Assembly: GCA_964410665.1 (NCBI GenBank)
Contig: CAYPIE010000027.1
Location: forward strand, 1 to 61,204
Reading direction: 5' to 3'
DNA: 61,204 bases
Source: CAYPIE01 sp964410665
Lineage (GTDB): Bacteria > Planctomycetota > Planctomycetia > Gemmatales > Gemmataceae
Shown here: one piece after another, positions 8,550 to 17,269 of the stretch
Layout: each line of letters starts with the position of its first letter
Position numbering within the stretch: the stretch's first letter is position 1
Position numbers and translations under genes: made by a program
The notes under the pieces: generated by a model
The model's database searches: none
Told to the model about the DNA's origin: nothing
What the model saw: the letters and a program-made list of their open reading frames with translations, nothing else

Positions 8550-9665
8550 TTAGGATGGCTCGACGGGGTGGCTGACAACGTCCGCCAACGCCTCGTCGGG
8601 TAAAATATAGGCATGCTTTAGCAAGTCTGTCGACTCGTTCAGTAACTCGGGACAGGCCAGCCCTGGCAGTGCTTGCACGGCAAAGATTTCTTGCACCCCA
8701 CTGGTAAAGTGCAAGAACGCCAGCACCTCGCCGGTGTCGATATGCACCGCGTACACGCCGCAGATGCGTTCGGTGAGTCGTTCGGTCAAGGGGATACCGC
8801 TAAAGATGGCCGATTCTCGGACCTGTGACAGGCCCATAAACGCGACCTTGCCAACAAAATCGAGGCCTCGCGTAAACCCGGGCACGGCGGCCACGCGGCG
8901 ATACTGCTGAAGCTGTGGATCGACCCAGCCGAGACTGCCATCACCACTCTCTTGCAGCCATAAGCGGTCCTGATACCAACGCGGAGAATGAGGCATCGAC
9001 AACCCCTCAAGTATCAGCTGCTGGTTGCGAAGATCGATCAGCACCCCGCCTCGCGCTTTGTTGGAACGCCAGCCACCCGGGGTATCGGCAGTCCCGAGCG
9101 CGGTCACATAGCTTGGCACCCCATCGACCATGGCCAAGCCATTGAGATGACAGCGATCTTCGGGAGCCAGCCCGGAGAGAAACGAAGGACGCCAGCGTGG
9201 CACAAAACTGCTGGTCGGATCCAAGGTGGCCAGGCAGGAAAACCGAGTGTTCACCAACCACAGTTCACCATCGCCGGCGTATGCCATCTCATGGATATCG
9301 ATATCCCCGGTCACATGAGAGCGACGTGGCAAAAAGCAGGCATCGTGCTTGCCCACCGGTTCCACCTTGGCCGCGACCGCAGGGACGTTGCAAAATTCCC
9401 AAACCTGTAAGCCACAACCGATCGCCATGCGACCACCTTGATAAGCCAGTCCCATGGGGCGATCAAATGTGCGAAAGTGGGTATTCAGTTTGTCACCATC
9501 GGGCCGCACCAAGACGAGCTTGCCAGCCTGGTAAGTGGTCACGGCCAGGGAGACACCCAGTTGGCGAAGCAACTCGGGAAAGTTGCTGGTATGCACACTG
9601 GCCAATGGCTCCACTGGTTCACTTGGTTGCGGCGTGACCGGCATCGGGGTGTCAGAGATTGTCAT
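8550..9665 (-). CDS. TIGR03032-type protein of unknown function
   Basis: 371 residues resembling the TIGR03032 family, whose members look like beta-propellers and often sit near TPR proteins. Recognisable blocks are TSNFPELLRQLGVSLAVTTY near the start, GLAYQGGRMAIGC, DIHEMAYA, LWLVNTRFSCL, CHLNGLAMVDG, YVTALG, LSMPHSPRW and LWLQESGDGSLG. No signal peptide is visible, so it should be cytoplasmic. The frame extends to a TTG at 9683, but the ATG at 9665 has GGAG six bases upstream and is preferred. The beta-helix surface protein gene follows 144 bp downstream on the same strand. The biochemical activity of the family is unknown. Confidence 0.75.
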   Translation of the reverse strand: MTISDTPMPVTPQPSEPVEPLASVHTSNFPELLRQLGVSLAVTTYQAGKLVLVRPDGDKLNTHFRTFDRPMGLAYQGGRMAIGCGLQVWEFCNVPAVAAKVEPVGKHDACFLPRRSHVTGDIDIHEMAYAGDGELWLVNTRFSCLATLDPTSSFVPRWRPSFLSGLAPEDRCHLNGLAMVDGVPSYVTALGTADTPGGWRSNKARGGVLIDLRNQQLILEGLSMPHSPRWYQDRLWLQESGDGSLGWVDPQLQQYRRVAAVPGFTRGLDFVGKVAFMGLSQVRESAIFSGIPLTERLTERICGVYAVHIDTGEVLAFLHFTSGVQEIFAVQALPGLACPELLNESTDLLKHAYILPDEALADVVSHPVEPS

Positions 9666-10000
9666 TCTACGCTCCGCGGGCAAATCCTAGACTTCAGTAG
9701 GCTTGTTTCATTACTGCAATGCCAATCTCGACCACCGAGACCCAACGCTTGCCAAGCTCCTCATCATATTTCCGAGCATATTCTTTGACACAGCTTAACA
9801 AGCTCTGCACCTAATAGGCGGATAACTTGGGATCAACGTTTATTTGCTTGTGAGCATGTTGTCAGGCAGCGACGATGCTAGCCATTCTACGGACCGCCGC
9901 GAATCGATGGCATGGAAAACCCAGCCGATGATCGATCTGGATCCCAAGCCCCATCCACGCTATGCATCTTGGCCGTATGGTGGTGCAGGGAGTGCCCAGA
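9666..10000. other. Intergenic region with a possible 38-codon ORF
   Basis: A 335-bp divergent gap between the TIGR03032-type gene and the hydrolase gene. On the minus strand, 9694-9810 reads as a 38-codon frame from a GTG to a TGA, ending VVEIGIAVMKQAY. It has a protein-like composition but no clear ribosome binding site and an in-frame stop just upstream, so it could be a small gene or the remnant of one. I see no convincing promoter or RNA gene elsewhere in the gap. Confidence 0.3.
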
Positions 10001-10888
10001 ATGTCTCGATTTCCAAGCTGGTACGCGTCCATTGGCAGCTTGCTTCTGGTCATCGGTGGTTGTCAAGCCTTGGAGGATCGGATCGTCTTTCAACCCTCCG
10101 ATCGCACGGATCCACCGACGGATCCGACAACGGGTGGCATCCCGATTGGCCCAGCCGCGTTGGGCTACCAAGCCTACCCGGTTGACCTTCGGACTTCCGA
10201 TGGGACGCGAATTCATGCCTGGTGGTGTCCACATCCGCAGGCCCAAGCAGTCATCCTATATTGCCATGGAAATAATGGTGATCTGAATGATCGTTTGGAG
10301 CCCGGCAGCAAGCTGCTTGCGGAACTCGGCCAATCGGTGCTCGTGTTTGATTATCCGGGGTTTGGCCAGAGCGCGGGCCTGCCCTCTGAAGCAGGTTGCT
10401 ATACCAGTGCGGCGGCGGCTTATCTGTGGCTGCGAAATCTGGGTTACGCTCCGGATCAGATTCTGGTTCTGGGTGTCTCCTTGGGCGGGGGGGTCGCGGT
10501 TGAGTTATGCCGACGCTACCCGGCCGGAGCCCTGATCTTAGTCAAGACCTTCACCAGCATCCCGGATGTTGCCGCTTCACTATTGGCCGGTTTGCCGATC
10601 CAAGGACTCGTGTCCAATCAGTTTAACAATATAAATAAGATTGATCAGTGCAAACTCCCCATCTTCATCGCCTCGGGTTTAGAGGATCGACTGATCCCCT
10701 ATCGGCAAGGGGTAGATCTGTACGAAGTCGCCAAGGCACCAAAACAGTTTTTTGCGATTTCCGGGGGGGATCATGAGGATCCATTGACCGCGGACTTTTT
10801 CCAGGCTCTGCGGGACTTTTTGGCCACGCACTCCCAGATCGAAGTGCCGCCCACCCTGACCAGCTCGGCGGGCACGCAAGACTGGTAA
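10001..10888 (+). CDS. Alpha/beta-hydrolase lipoprotein
   Basis: 295 residues. From the ATG at 10001 the N-terminus is a short basic region, a hydrophobic stretch and a VIGGC lipobox, so it should be a lipid-anchored envelope protein. The hydrolase fold shows the oxyanion segment CHGNNGD, the DYPGFGQS strand, the nucleophile elbow GVSLGGG, an acid residue in SGLEDRLIP and the catalytic histidine in GGDHEDP. This order matches the BEM46/YqiA-like serine hydrolases, which act on esters or acyl groups; the true substrate is unknown. An earlier in-frame ATG at 9962 would put extra residues before the signal and is not favoured. The sirtuin gene starts about 80 bp downstream in the same direction. 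Confidence 0.82.
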   Translation: MSRFPSWYASIGSLLLVIGGCQALEDRIVFQPSDRTDPPTDPTTGGIPIGPAALGYQAYPVDLRTSDGTRIHAWWCPHPQAQAVILYCHGNNGDLNDRLEPGSKLLAELGQSVLVFDYPGFGQSAGLPSEAGCYTSAAAAYLWLRNLGYAPDQILVLGVSLGGGVAVELCRRYPAGALILVKTFTSIPDVAASLLAGLPIQGLVSNQFNNINKIDQCKLPIFIASGLEDRLIPYRQGVDLYEVAKAPKQFFAISGGDHEDPLTADFFQALRDFLATHSQIEVPPTLTSSAGTQDW

Positions 10889-10969
10889 GAAGTGCAGAAT
10901 CCTGCTATTCTCCCCATAAATTGTCGACTGGACGGAACCAGAGGCGCTTGCCCCGCTGGAGCCTGATTG

Positions 10970-11742
10970 ATGCACCACCCATTCGACCTCGACGACCCCG
11001 AGATGGCCCTGGCCCAGGCCGCGGATTGGTTGCGGCAAGCGCAATATGTTGCGGTCATGACCGGTGCAGGAGTGTCAGCCGAGAGTGGCGTCGCAACCTT
11101 TCGTGGACCTGAAGGATTATGGGAAGGACATCGCGTCGAAGAAGTGGCTACGCCCGAAGCGTTTCATGCCGACCCCAAGATGGTTTGGCGGTTTTACAAT
11201 TTGCGCCGAGCCAAACTTCGTGAGGTCGAGCCCAACCCAGGACATTATGCACTCGTCGACCTGGAGCAACGTTGGCAAGAGCACTTTGCACTGATCAGCC
11301 AAAACGTGGACGGTCTGCACCGACGGGCGGGTTCGCAACGACTTTATGAACTGCATGGTAACTTGACGCGCACCCGTTGTACCCAGTGTGGTCAGCGGCA
11401 GGACCAGGGGCTCGACCCATTGCCCGATCTCCCCCACTGCCCAAAGTGTGATGGTCTGTTACGACCGGATGTGGTTTGGTTTCACGAATCATTGCCCGAA
11501 GATGTCATACGTGCAGCTGCCGCTTCCATCGATGCGTGTGATTGTCTATTGGTGGTGGGAACCAGCGCCGTTGTCTATCCGGCAGCTGGGTTCATTCCCT
11601 TGGCGCGCAAGAAAGAACCCCCCGCAACGATCATCGAGATCAATCCCAACCATACCGAAGCAAGTCACCTTGCGGATGTCCGCTTACAGGCCCCGTCCGG
11701 GGAAATCCTTCCGAAGCTCGTTCACCGAATCGAGGCGATCGC

Positions 11743-11746
<4 letters not shown>
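10970..11746 (+). CDS. cobB: Sir2-family NAD-dependent protein deacylase, CobB/SIRT5-like
   Basis: A 258-residue cytosolic sirtuin. It removes acyl groups from protein lysines using NAD, giving nicotinamide and O-acyl-ADP-ribose. Visible motifs are GAGVSAESG (32-40) for NAD binding, QNVDGLH (111-117), the catalytic histidine in LHGN (129), a four-cysteine zinc site (CTQC 137-140 and CPKC 157-160), and GTSAVVYPAA. Y76-N-L-R79 matches the Y-x-x-R pair that in SIRT5 and CobB binds negatively charged acyl groups, so desuccinylase activity is plausible. The ATG at 10970 directly follows an in-frame TTG. The stop codon overlaps the folD start by four bases (ATGA), indicating translational coupling. 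Confidence 0.92.
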
Positions 11747-12621
<875 letters not shown>

Positions 12622-12645
12622 TCTCCGCCCGTCTCGGATCCTCGT

Positions 12646-13683
12646 ATGCAATACCGAACCCTCGGCCGAACCGGTCTATCGATCAGCGAGTTGGCTCTGG
12701 GAGGTCTGTACACCTCCTCCCTGGGCGGTGGTGTGGAAGAAACCGGGAAGCTACTCACCCACGCACTCGCCGCGGGCATCAACCTGGTCGATACCGCACC
12801 CGCCTATGCCGATAGCGAGGCGACACTGGGTCAAGTGCGGCCCGGGATCGAGTCGCCCTTGCTGCTGTCGACCAAGCTCGGGGGCCGTCCCCAACCATTT
12901 GATCCGCGAAATGCCCAGGCCCTACTCGCCTCGGTGGAACACAGTCTGAAACTGCTCGGCCGTGATGTCATCGATATTCTGTTGATTCACGAGCCGGACC
13001 GCCCGCAACAGTATTCCTGGTGGAGTCAGCTGGATCCATTAGCGGGTCCCGTCTTGGAAGTACTAGATCAGCTCAAACGACAGGGGAAAATACGCTTCAC
13101 CGGGTTGGCAGGCACCACGGTCAACGAAATGGCCTACTTGATTCGGCACGGAAACTTCGATGTACTTCTCACCGCATTCAACTTCAATATTTTGTTCCGT
13201 GAAGCGGTGCCAGAACTCTTGCCCTTGGCGGCGGCCAAGGGGATGGGGGTGATGGTCGGCTCGGCCCTAGGCCAGGGAGGTCTGGGACGTCGCTTTGATG
13301 CCGAGGTACGCAGACGACCGATCTGGTTAGCTCCAGCCCGGCAAGCGCAGTTGCTCGCCCTATATGCTTATGTGGATGAGCTCGACATCGGCTTACCCGA
13401 ACTCTGTCTCCGCTTTGTTCTCTCGGAGCCAAGAATTACCACCGTCCTGACGGGTGCCAAAACTGCAAGTCAATTCGATGAATGTGTGCGTGCTGTCGAG
13501 CAGGGGCCCCTGTCGTTGGAAGTGTTGCAGCGATTGGATGCGATCGCCGCCATGGTGCCCTCCCGTCCGTTTGAAGAGCCGATGATTCTGCCGTTGGGGA
13601 AGGACTATACCGGACCAGGGCTCGCCAATCTGGGTGCGGCAGTCCCCGTGGGCAAACTCCCCGCCCAGCCCTCAGACAGCTGA
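12646..13683 (+). CDS. Aldo/keto reductase
   Basis: 345 residues with the (beta/alpha)8 aldo/keto reductase signature. The N-terminus reads MQYRTLGRTGLSISELALGG. The catalytic tetrad is recognisable: the aspartate and tyrosine in VDTAPAYADSE, the lysine in LLSTKLGG and the histidine in LLIHEPD. The length and PQQYSWW insertion resemble D-threo-aldose or fucose dehydrogenase relatives, but the substrate cannot be read. It is the last gene of the run that begins with the hydrolase or sirtuin. Its 3' end overlaps the convergent beta-RFAP synthase gene by 79 bp, so each message would contain antisense to the other's last codons. Confidence 0.88.
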   Translation: MQYRTLGRTGLSISELALGGLYTSSLGGGVEETGKLLTHALAAGINLVDTAPAYADSEATLGQVRPGIESPLLLSTKLGGRPQPFDPRNAQALLASVEHSLKLLGRDVIDILLIHEPDRPQQYSWWSQLDPLAGPVLEVLDQLKRQGKIRFTGLAGTTVNEMAYLIRHGNFDVLLTAFNFNILFREAVPELLPLAAAKGMGVMVGSALGQGGLGRRFDAEVRRRPIWLAPARQAQLLALYAYVDELDIGLPELCLRFVLSEPRITTVLTGAKTASQFDECVRAVEQGPLSLEVLQRLDAIAAMVPSRPFEEPMILPLGKDYTGPGLANLGAAVPVGKLPAQPSDS

Positions 13684-14582
13684 AGCTGATAATCGGAGGC
13701 AAACAATCGAGTGAACTCCAGTCGGCGAGCCTCGGCCTCATCCGCAGACAATATCCCAAACACAGTTGGCCCCCAGGAGCTTTGACCCACACCGCGGATG
13801 CCGAGCGTGCGTAATCGCTGGATCGTAGCCTCGATGTGCCGCGAGGCATAATTCCCGCCTTGTATATGGGCAAACATGGCTCCTGCTTCCTGATTATAGG
13901 CCTCAAGGGCGGTGGCAAATGCAGCAAGATCCTGTTCGAGCAGAGCGGGGATCAGTTCGGTCAGGATGCGTCGACTCATGGTGGCAATTCGCTGAGGAAC
14001 TTCTGGCCCGGGCTGCAGTTGGTCAAACGCTGCCTGCTCACGCTGACCGTACCATTGGCCGGGGCTCAGAGGCATCAGGAGCAACACCCGCCAATCGGCA
14101 GGCCAGGGATAAGCACCAATCAACGGGGAAATCCCCGCCTCGTTCCGCTTGCCCGCTTCCACAATCAAACCGCCATGATCAAAGCCATGGACGCCGATGG
14201 CAGAGCGTCGGCCACGGCCGATCCGCGTGGCCAACGCCGTTGCCGGCCAAGGCCCCAGCCCTGCTTGCAGCGCAACAGCTCGCCCAACCGCCAGCCCAAG
14301 CTGGGTGCCGACCCCCAAGCCAATATGTTGCGACGGTGTTGATTCGACGACAACCTGAAGCGGGGATCGTGCCGCTTCGGGAATGGTTGCGACCACCTGC
14401 TTGGCATAGGCAAGGGCACGATCCGCGAGGGGTCCGCTTGCCGACCAGGCGTCTGCCGCTTCGACGCACACGGCCAGCCCAGGCTGGCGGAGCATGAGCC
14501 CGACACCACCAAACATGCGTGGGTCTGGAAAGGGATTGAGTAAGCCAAAATGCAGACGGGATGGTGCCGAAACCTGGATCAT
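13605..14582 (-). CDS. Beta-ribofuranosylaminobenzene 5'-phosphate synthase homologue (GHMP family)
   Basis: A 325-residue GHMP-kinase-fold protein. Family members condense p-hydroxybenzoate or p-aminobenzoate with PRPP in the first dedicated step towards methanopterin-type C1 carriers. The start MIQVSAPSRLHFGLLNP, the GGVGLML block, the glycine-rich HIGLGVGTQLGLAVG loop and the C-terminal GQSSWGPTVFG motif are typical of this family in methylotrophs and planctomycetes. The start ATG overlaps the DUF447 stop by four bases, so the two are translationally coupled. DUF447 genes travel with H4MPT synthesis elsewhere, which supports the assignment. The 3' end overlaps the convergent aldo/keto reductase gene. 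Confidence 0.85.
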   Translation of the reverse strand: MIQVSAPSRLHFGLLNPFPDPRMFGGVGLMLRQPGLAVCVEAADAWSASGPLADRALAYAKQVVATIPEAARSPLQVVVESTPSQHIGLGVGTQLGLAVGRAVALQAGLGPWPATALATRIGRGRRSAIGVHGFDHGGLIVEAGKRNEAGISPLIGAYPWPADWRVLLLMPLSPGQWYGQREQAAFDQLQPGPEVPQRIATMSRRILTELIPALLEQDLAAFATALEAYNQEAGAMFAHIQGGNYASRHIEATIQRLRTLGIRGVGQSSWGPTVFGILSADEAEARRLEFTRLFASDYQLQLSEGWAGSLPTGTAAPRLASPGPV

Positions 14583-15193
14583 GAGACGGCCTGTTCCAGA
14601 CGCTGACGGAGAAAGCCGAAGGCTTGCAGCTCCGACTCTCCACCGGTCTTGCCCACAATCACCTCGTACTTGTGGAATTCCGCCGTGACCTCAGTTCGGT
14701 CGAGCAAATGCAAGCGCGTCAACAGAATGGTAGCTTCCAGCACCGCATGCTTGGCACGGTTGAAGCCAATAAAGTCGCGAAACTGCCGGCGTTGGACGAC
14801 ACGAGCAACCACATGCATGCGTTCTTGGGTATCGTCGATCGATTCGACGATAAATTCCAGGACGCGACATGCATTACTGAGTACAAACCCAGCCACTTGG
14901 CTCGCCGGTTGCACCCGAAGTTTGTAGGTTGCGTCCTCGCGCAGATCGCTGGTCCCTGGAGTCTGCTGGGCAAGCGGTTCACCCAGCGCGGCATACGCAA
15001 ACAGGAGCACATCGTCCGTGATGTGAAAGACCCCTTGACGATCCTCCCGCAGATGTCGATAGGTTGTCGAAGTAGGGAACGGCCGCAATAGAAGATGAGT
15101 TTCCTCGGGCGGAACGATCGGTCCCATGGGGGCCAGATGGAGTTCACCATCGCCCGTCCGGGTGGTGACGATCCCTTCCAGAATAAATGGCAT
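14579..15193 (-). CDS. DUF447 family protein, H4MPT-pathway associated
   Basis: 204 residues matching the DUF447 pattern: ILEGIVTTRTGDGELHLAPMGP near the start, then LLRPFPTSTTYRHL, GVFHITDDVLLFA, SNACRVLEFIVES and AKHAVLEATILLTRL. The fold resembles flavin-binding split barrels, and in methylotrophic bacteria and archaea the gene clusters with H4MPT-linked formaldehyde oxidation genes. Its exact role is unproven. It is coupled by an ATGA overlap to the beta-RFAP synthase gene downstream, and only 3 bp separate it from the surface-protein stop upstream. It is probably cytosolic, with no signal peptide or membrane segment. Confidence 0.85.
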   Translation of the reverse strand: MPFILEGIVTTRTGDGELHLAPMGPIVPPEETHLLLRPFPTSTTYRHLREDRQGVFHITDDVLLFAYAALGEPLAQQTPGTSDLREDATYKLRVQPASQVAGFVLSNACRVLEFIVESIDDTQERMHVVARVVQRRQFRDFIGFNRAKHAVLEATILLTRLHLLDRTEVTAEFHKYEVIVGKTGGESELQAFGFLRQRLEQAVS

Positions 15194-15196
15194 CGC

Positions 15197-16996
15197 TTAG
15201 CTTACCTGCATTCCGAGCAGGACGAGGGACTCCTCCTCCTCTTCACCACCCACCACCGGTAGGTTGTTGGGCTGGGGCGGGGTTTGCACGCTTGAGCTAA
15301 GAGAATGATTTTCCATGCCGGATGGGAAGTCCGAGCGGAGGATGAGGGATCCCGAATTGGGATCACCAATACCGACTGGAGAAGAACCATCATCGGGCGT
15401 GGAGGGGGAGTTGGGCGGCAACGGAGCTGGCCCTGGCCGAACCACAACCCAAGAGGGCAACACGCCCTCGCCTGCATTGTGAAGCACTTCATACGAGCCT
15501 AAATCGGGGCGGAAGTCCCGTAGAGCCCCACGTTGATCAATTGCGGGTAAGCTCCGGTTGGCTCCCGAGGACGCATCGATGGCTGGGCTGCCAATCGCCA
15601 ACGCATAGTGTTTCGTGTAACCTTGTTGAGTCTGGAAAGCGCTGAACATCGGATCGTCCTGGATCACCTCACCCATCCGGAGACTACCGCCTTGGCTGTC
15701 GTGGCGTTGAATGAGATTGGTGCCACGAGCATCGACTTGGGCTGAGGTTTTTCCCTCCGAATGATTGTATAAGTCTTCGGAACGGAGGGTGTCGGCCAAG
15801 ATGGAATTGACTAGCTTGACATCCGCAGTCGCACCGCTGATCCCTGGCATGCGATAGGCTAAGGAGTAGACCGCCCCACCGTGGACCAGCCCCGAACTGG
15901 AATCAGGCAGCTCGACAAAGTTTCGGGCCAAGGTGCTATGGACGATGGTGACAATCCCGCTCAGATTGAAGATCGCGCCCCCGAGGGCGGACCCATTCTC
16001 GGCCCGTTCGTCTCGGGAATTCTCTCCACCTTGGCCCCCGATCGCGCTGTTGTAGGTAAAGGTGGTGTTGGTCGTGTGGATGTGACCGCCTTGGTTGAAG
16101 ATGGCCCCGCCGAGCCCAGCACCACCTCCTCCGGCCCCGAGACCGAGAGCACCGCCACCCGCGAAGCCGCCATTTTGCGGCGAACTGATCGATCCACCTC
16201 CACCGGCCCCAAACCCACCCCGGCTACTGGTGGGGTCGCCGTTTCCATCCCCCCCATGACCGAAAGGGACTCGGGGGAGACTGACCAGTCCAGCACCCGG
16301 ATCCGGGATAAAGGCGGTGGTCTTCGCGCCATTTCCGCTCGGGGTGCCACCGCGACCGTACAAACCCGACTCGGGATCACGGTCCCCACCATTGCCGCCG
16401 ATGGCCTGGTTGTGCAACAAGGTCGATGCCGTGATAGTCAGGCGGCCTTGATTGTAAATAGCCCCACCCAACCCCGCCGCTCCGCCCCCGGCCAAGATTC
16501 CAGAGGCACCATCTCCCCCTAACGCTAAGCCATGACTGAGATTGACATTTTGGAGCGTCAAATCGCCGCGTTCGGTGACATGGAACAGGCGCATTGCCAT
16601 CGTTTCAGGAGCGCGTGTGATGGTTTGCCCTTGACCAAGAATGCTGATCTGTGAAGAGACCACCAGTGCGGATGGCCCCAACGGACTGTCCTCCGCCGAT
16701 TCGAGCAAGATCTCTTGCATCTCGAGCGCGGGAGCAAATCGGATAACATCGGCATCCGGATCGCGGTTGGCCTGGTCAATGGCCGCGCGCAAACTGCCCG
16801 CACCCTCATCCTGGACATTTGTGACCAGTAATTGCGCGGGGACGGTCCGGTCTTCGAGGCATTCCCAACCCCGGAGACTGTCGCGCGGGAACTCCCACGA
16901 AGTACGGGTGCGGCGGAGAAGGCGATGGATTGGATTGGGGACACACCATTCCGAAGCAGTCATGAGGGACTCCGGTCGGAACCCAAACAAATCCAT
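15197..16996 (-). CDS. Secreted beta-helix surface protein with LExLExRxxPA motif
   Basis: 599 residues. ECLEDRTVPA at 45-54 is the planctomycete surface-protein motif, preceded by a basic region. LRAAIDQANRDPDADVI then matches the choice-of-anchor Q beta-helix of the 759-residue paralogue at 6126. Glycine- and asparagine-rich turns with repeated GGAIYNQG / GGAIFNQGG units fill roughly 150-400, and GSPAIDASSGA with DLGSYEVL closes the helix. The C-terminal 90 residues are Pro/Ser-rich and end in a run of five glutamates followed by SLVLLGMQVS, with no dockerin. Function unknown; expected at the cell surface. It ends 3 bp before the DUF447 gene, an unusual junction that suggests read-through transcription. 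Confidence 0.78.
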   Translation of the reverse strand: MDLFGFRPESLMTASEWCVPNPIHRLLRRTRTSWEFPRDSLRGWECLEDRTVPAQLLVTNVQDEGAGSLRAAIDQANRDPDADVIRFAPALEMQEILLESAEDSPLGPSALVVSSQISILGQGQTITRAPETMAMRLFHVTERGDLTLQNVNLSHGLALGGDGASGILAGGGAAGLGGAIYNQGRLTITASTLLHNQAIGGNGGDRDPESGLYGRGGTPSGNGAKTTAFIPDPGAGLVSLPRVPFGHGGDGNGDPTSSRGGFGAGGGGSISSPQNGGFAGGGALGLGAGGGGAGLGGAIFNQGGHIHTTNTTFTYNSAIGGQGGENSRDERAENGSALGGAIFNLSGIVTIVHSTLARNFVELPDSSSGLVHGGAVYSLAYRMPGISGATADVKLVNSILADTLRSEDLYNHSEGKTSAQVDARGTNLIQRHDSQGGSLRMGEVIQDDPMFSAFQTQQGYTKHYALAIGSPAIDASSGANRSLPAIDQRGALRDFRPDLGSYEVLHNAGEGVLPSWVVVRPGPAPLPPNSPSTPDDGSSPVGIGDPNSGSLILRSDFPSGMENHSLSSSVQTPPQPNNLPVVGGEEEEESLVLLGMQVS

Positions 16997-17269
16997 TCGC
17001 AGGGTTGCGGGAGGATGATCATCATAGCGGATCCATCCATTTCACACGAAACGCACCGAGCAGAAAAGCCGTTTTGCTGCGTTCAGTACAGGAAGAAGTT
17101 CAACAACGAATTCCTCCCAGACTTGAGACGGGAACACCCTGGAAAAAGTTTACGAAAACGCAACGGCGGGTGCTCTTTTTGTCCGGCTCGCCTAATCTGC
17201 TTGTCGAGTTCCAAGGCGACTGCTTCAATAACAAAAGGTTTTTCGAACTTCTCTTGTTGAGGCAAGCTT

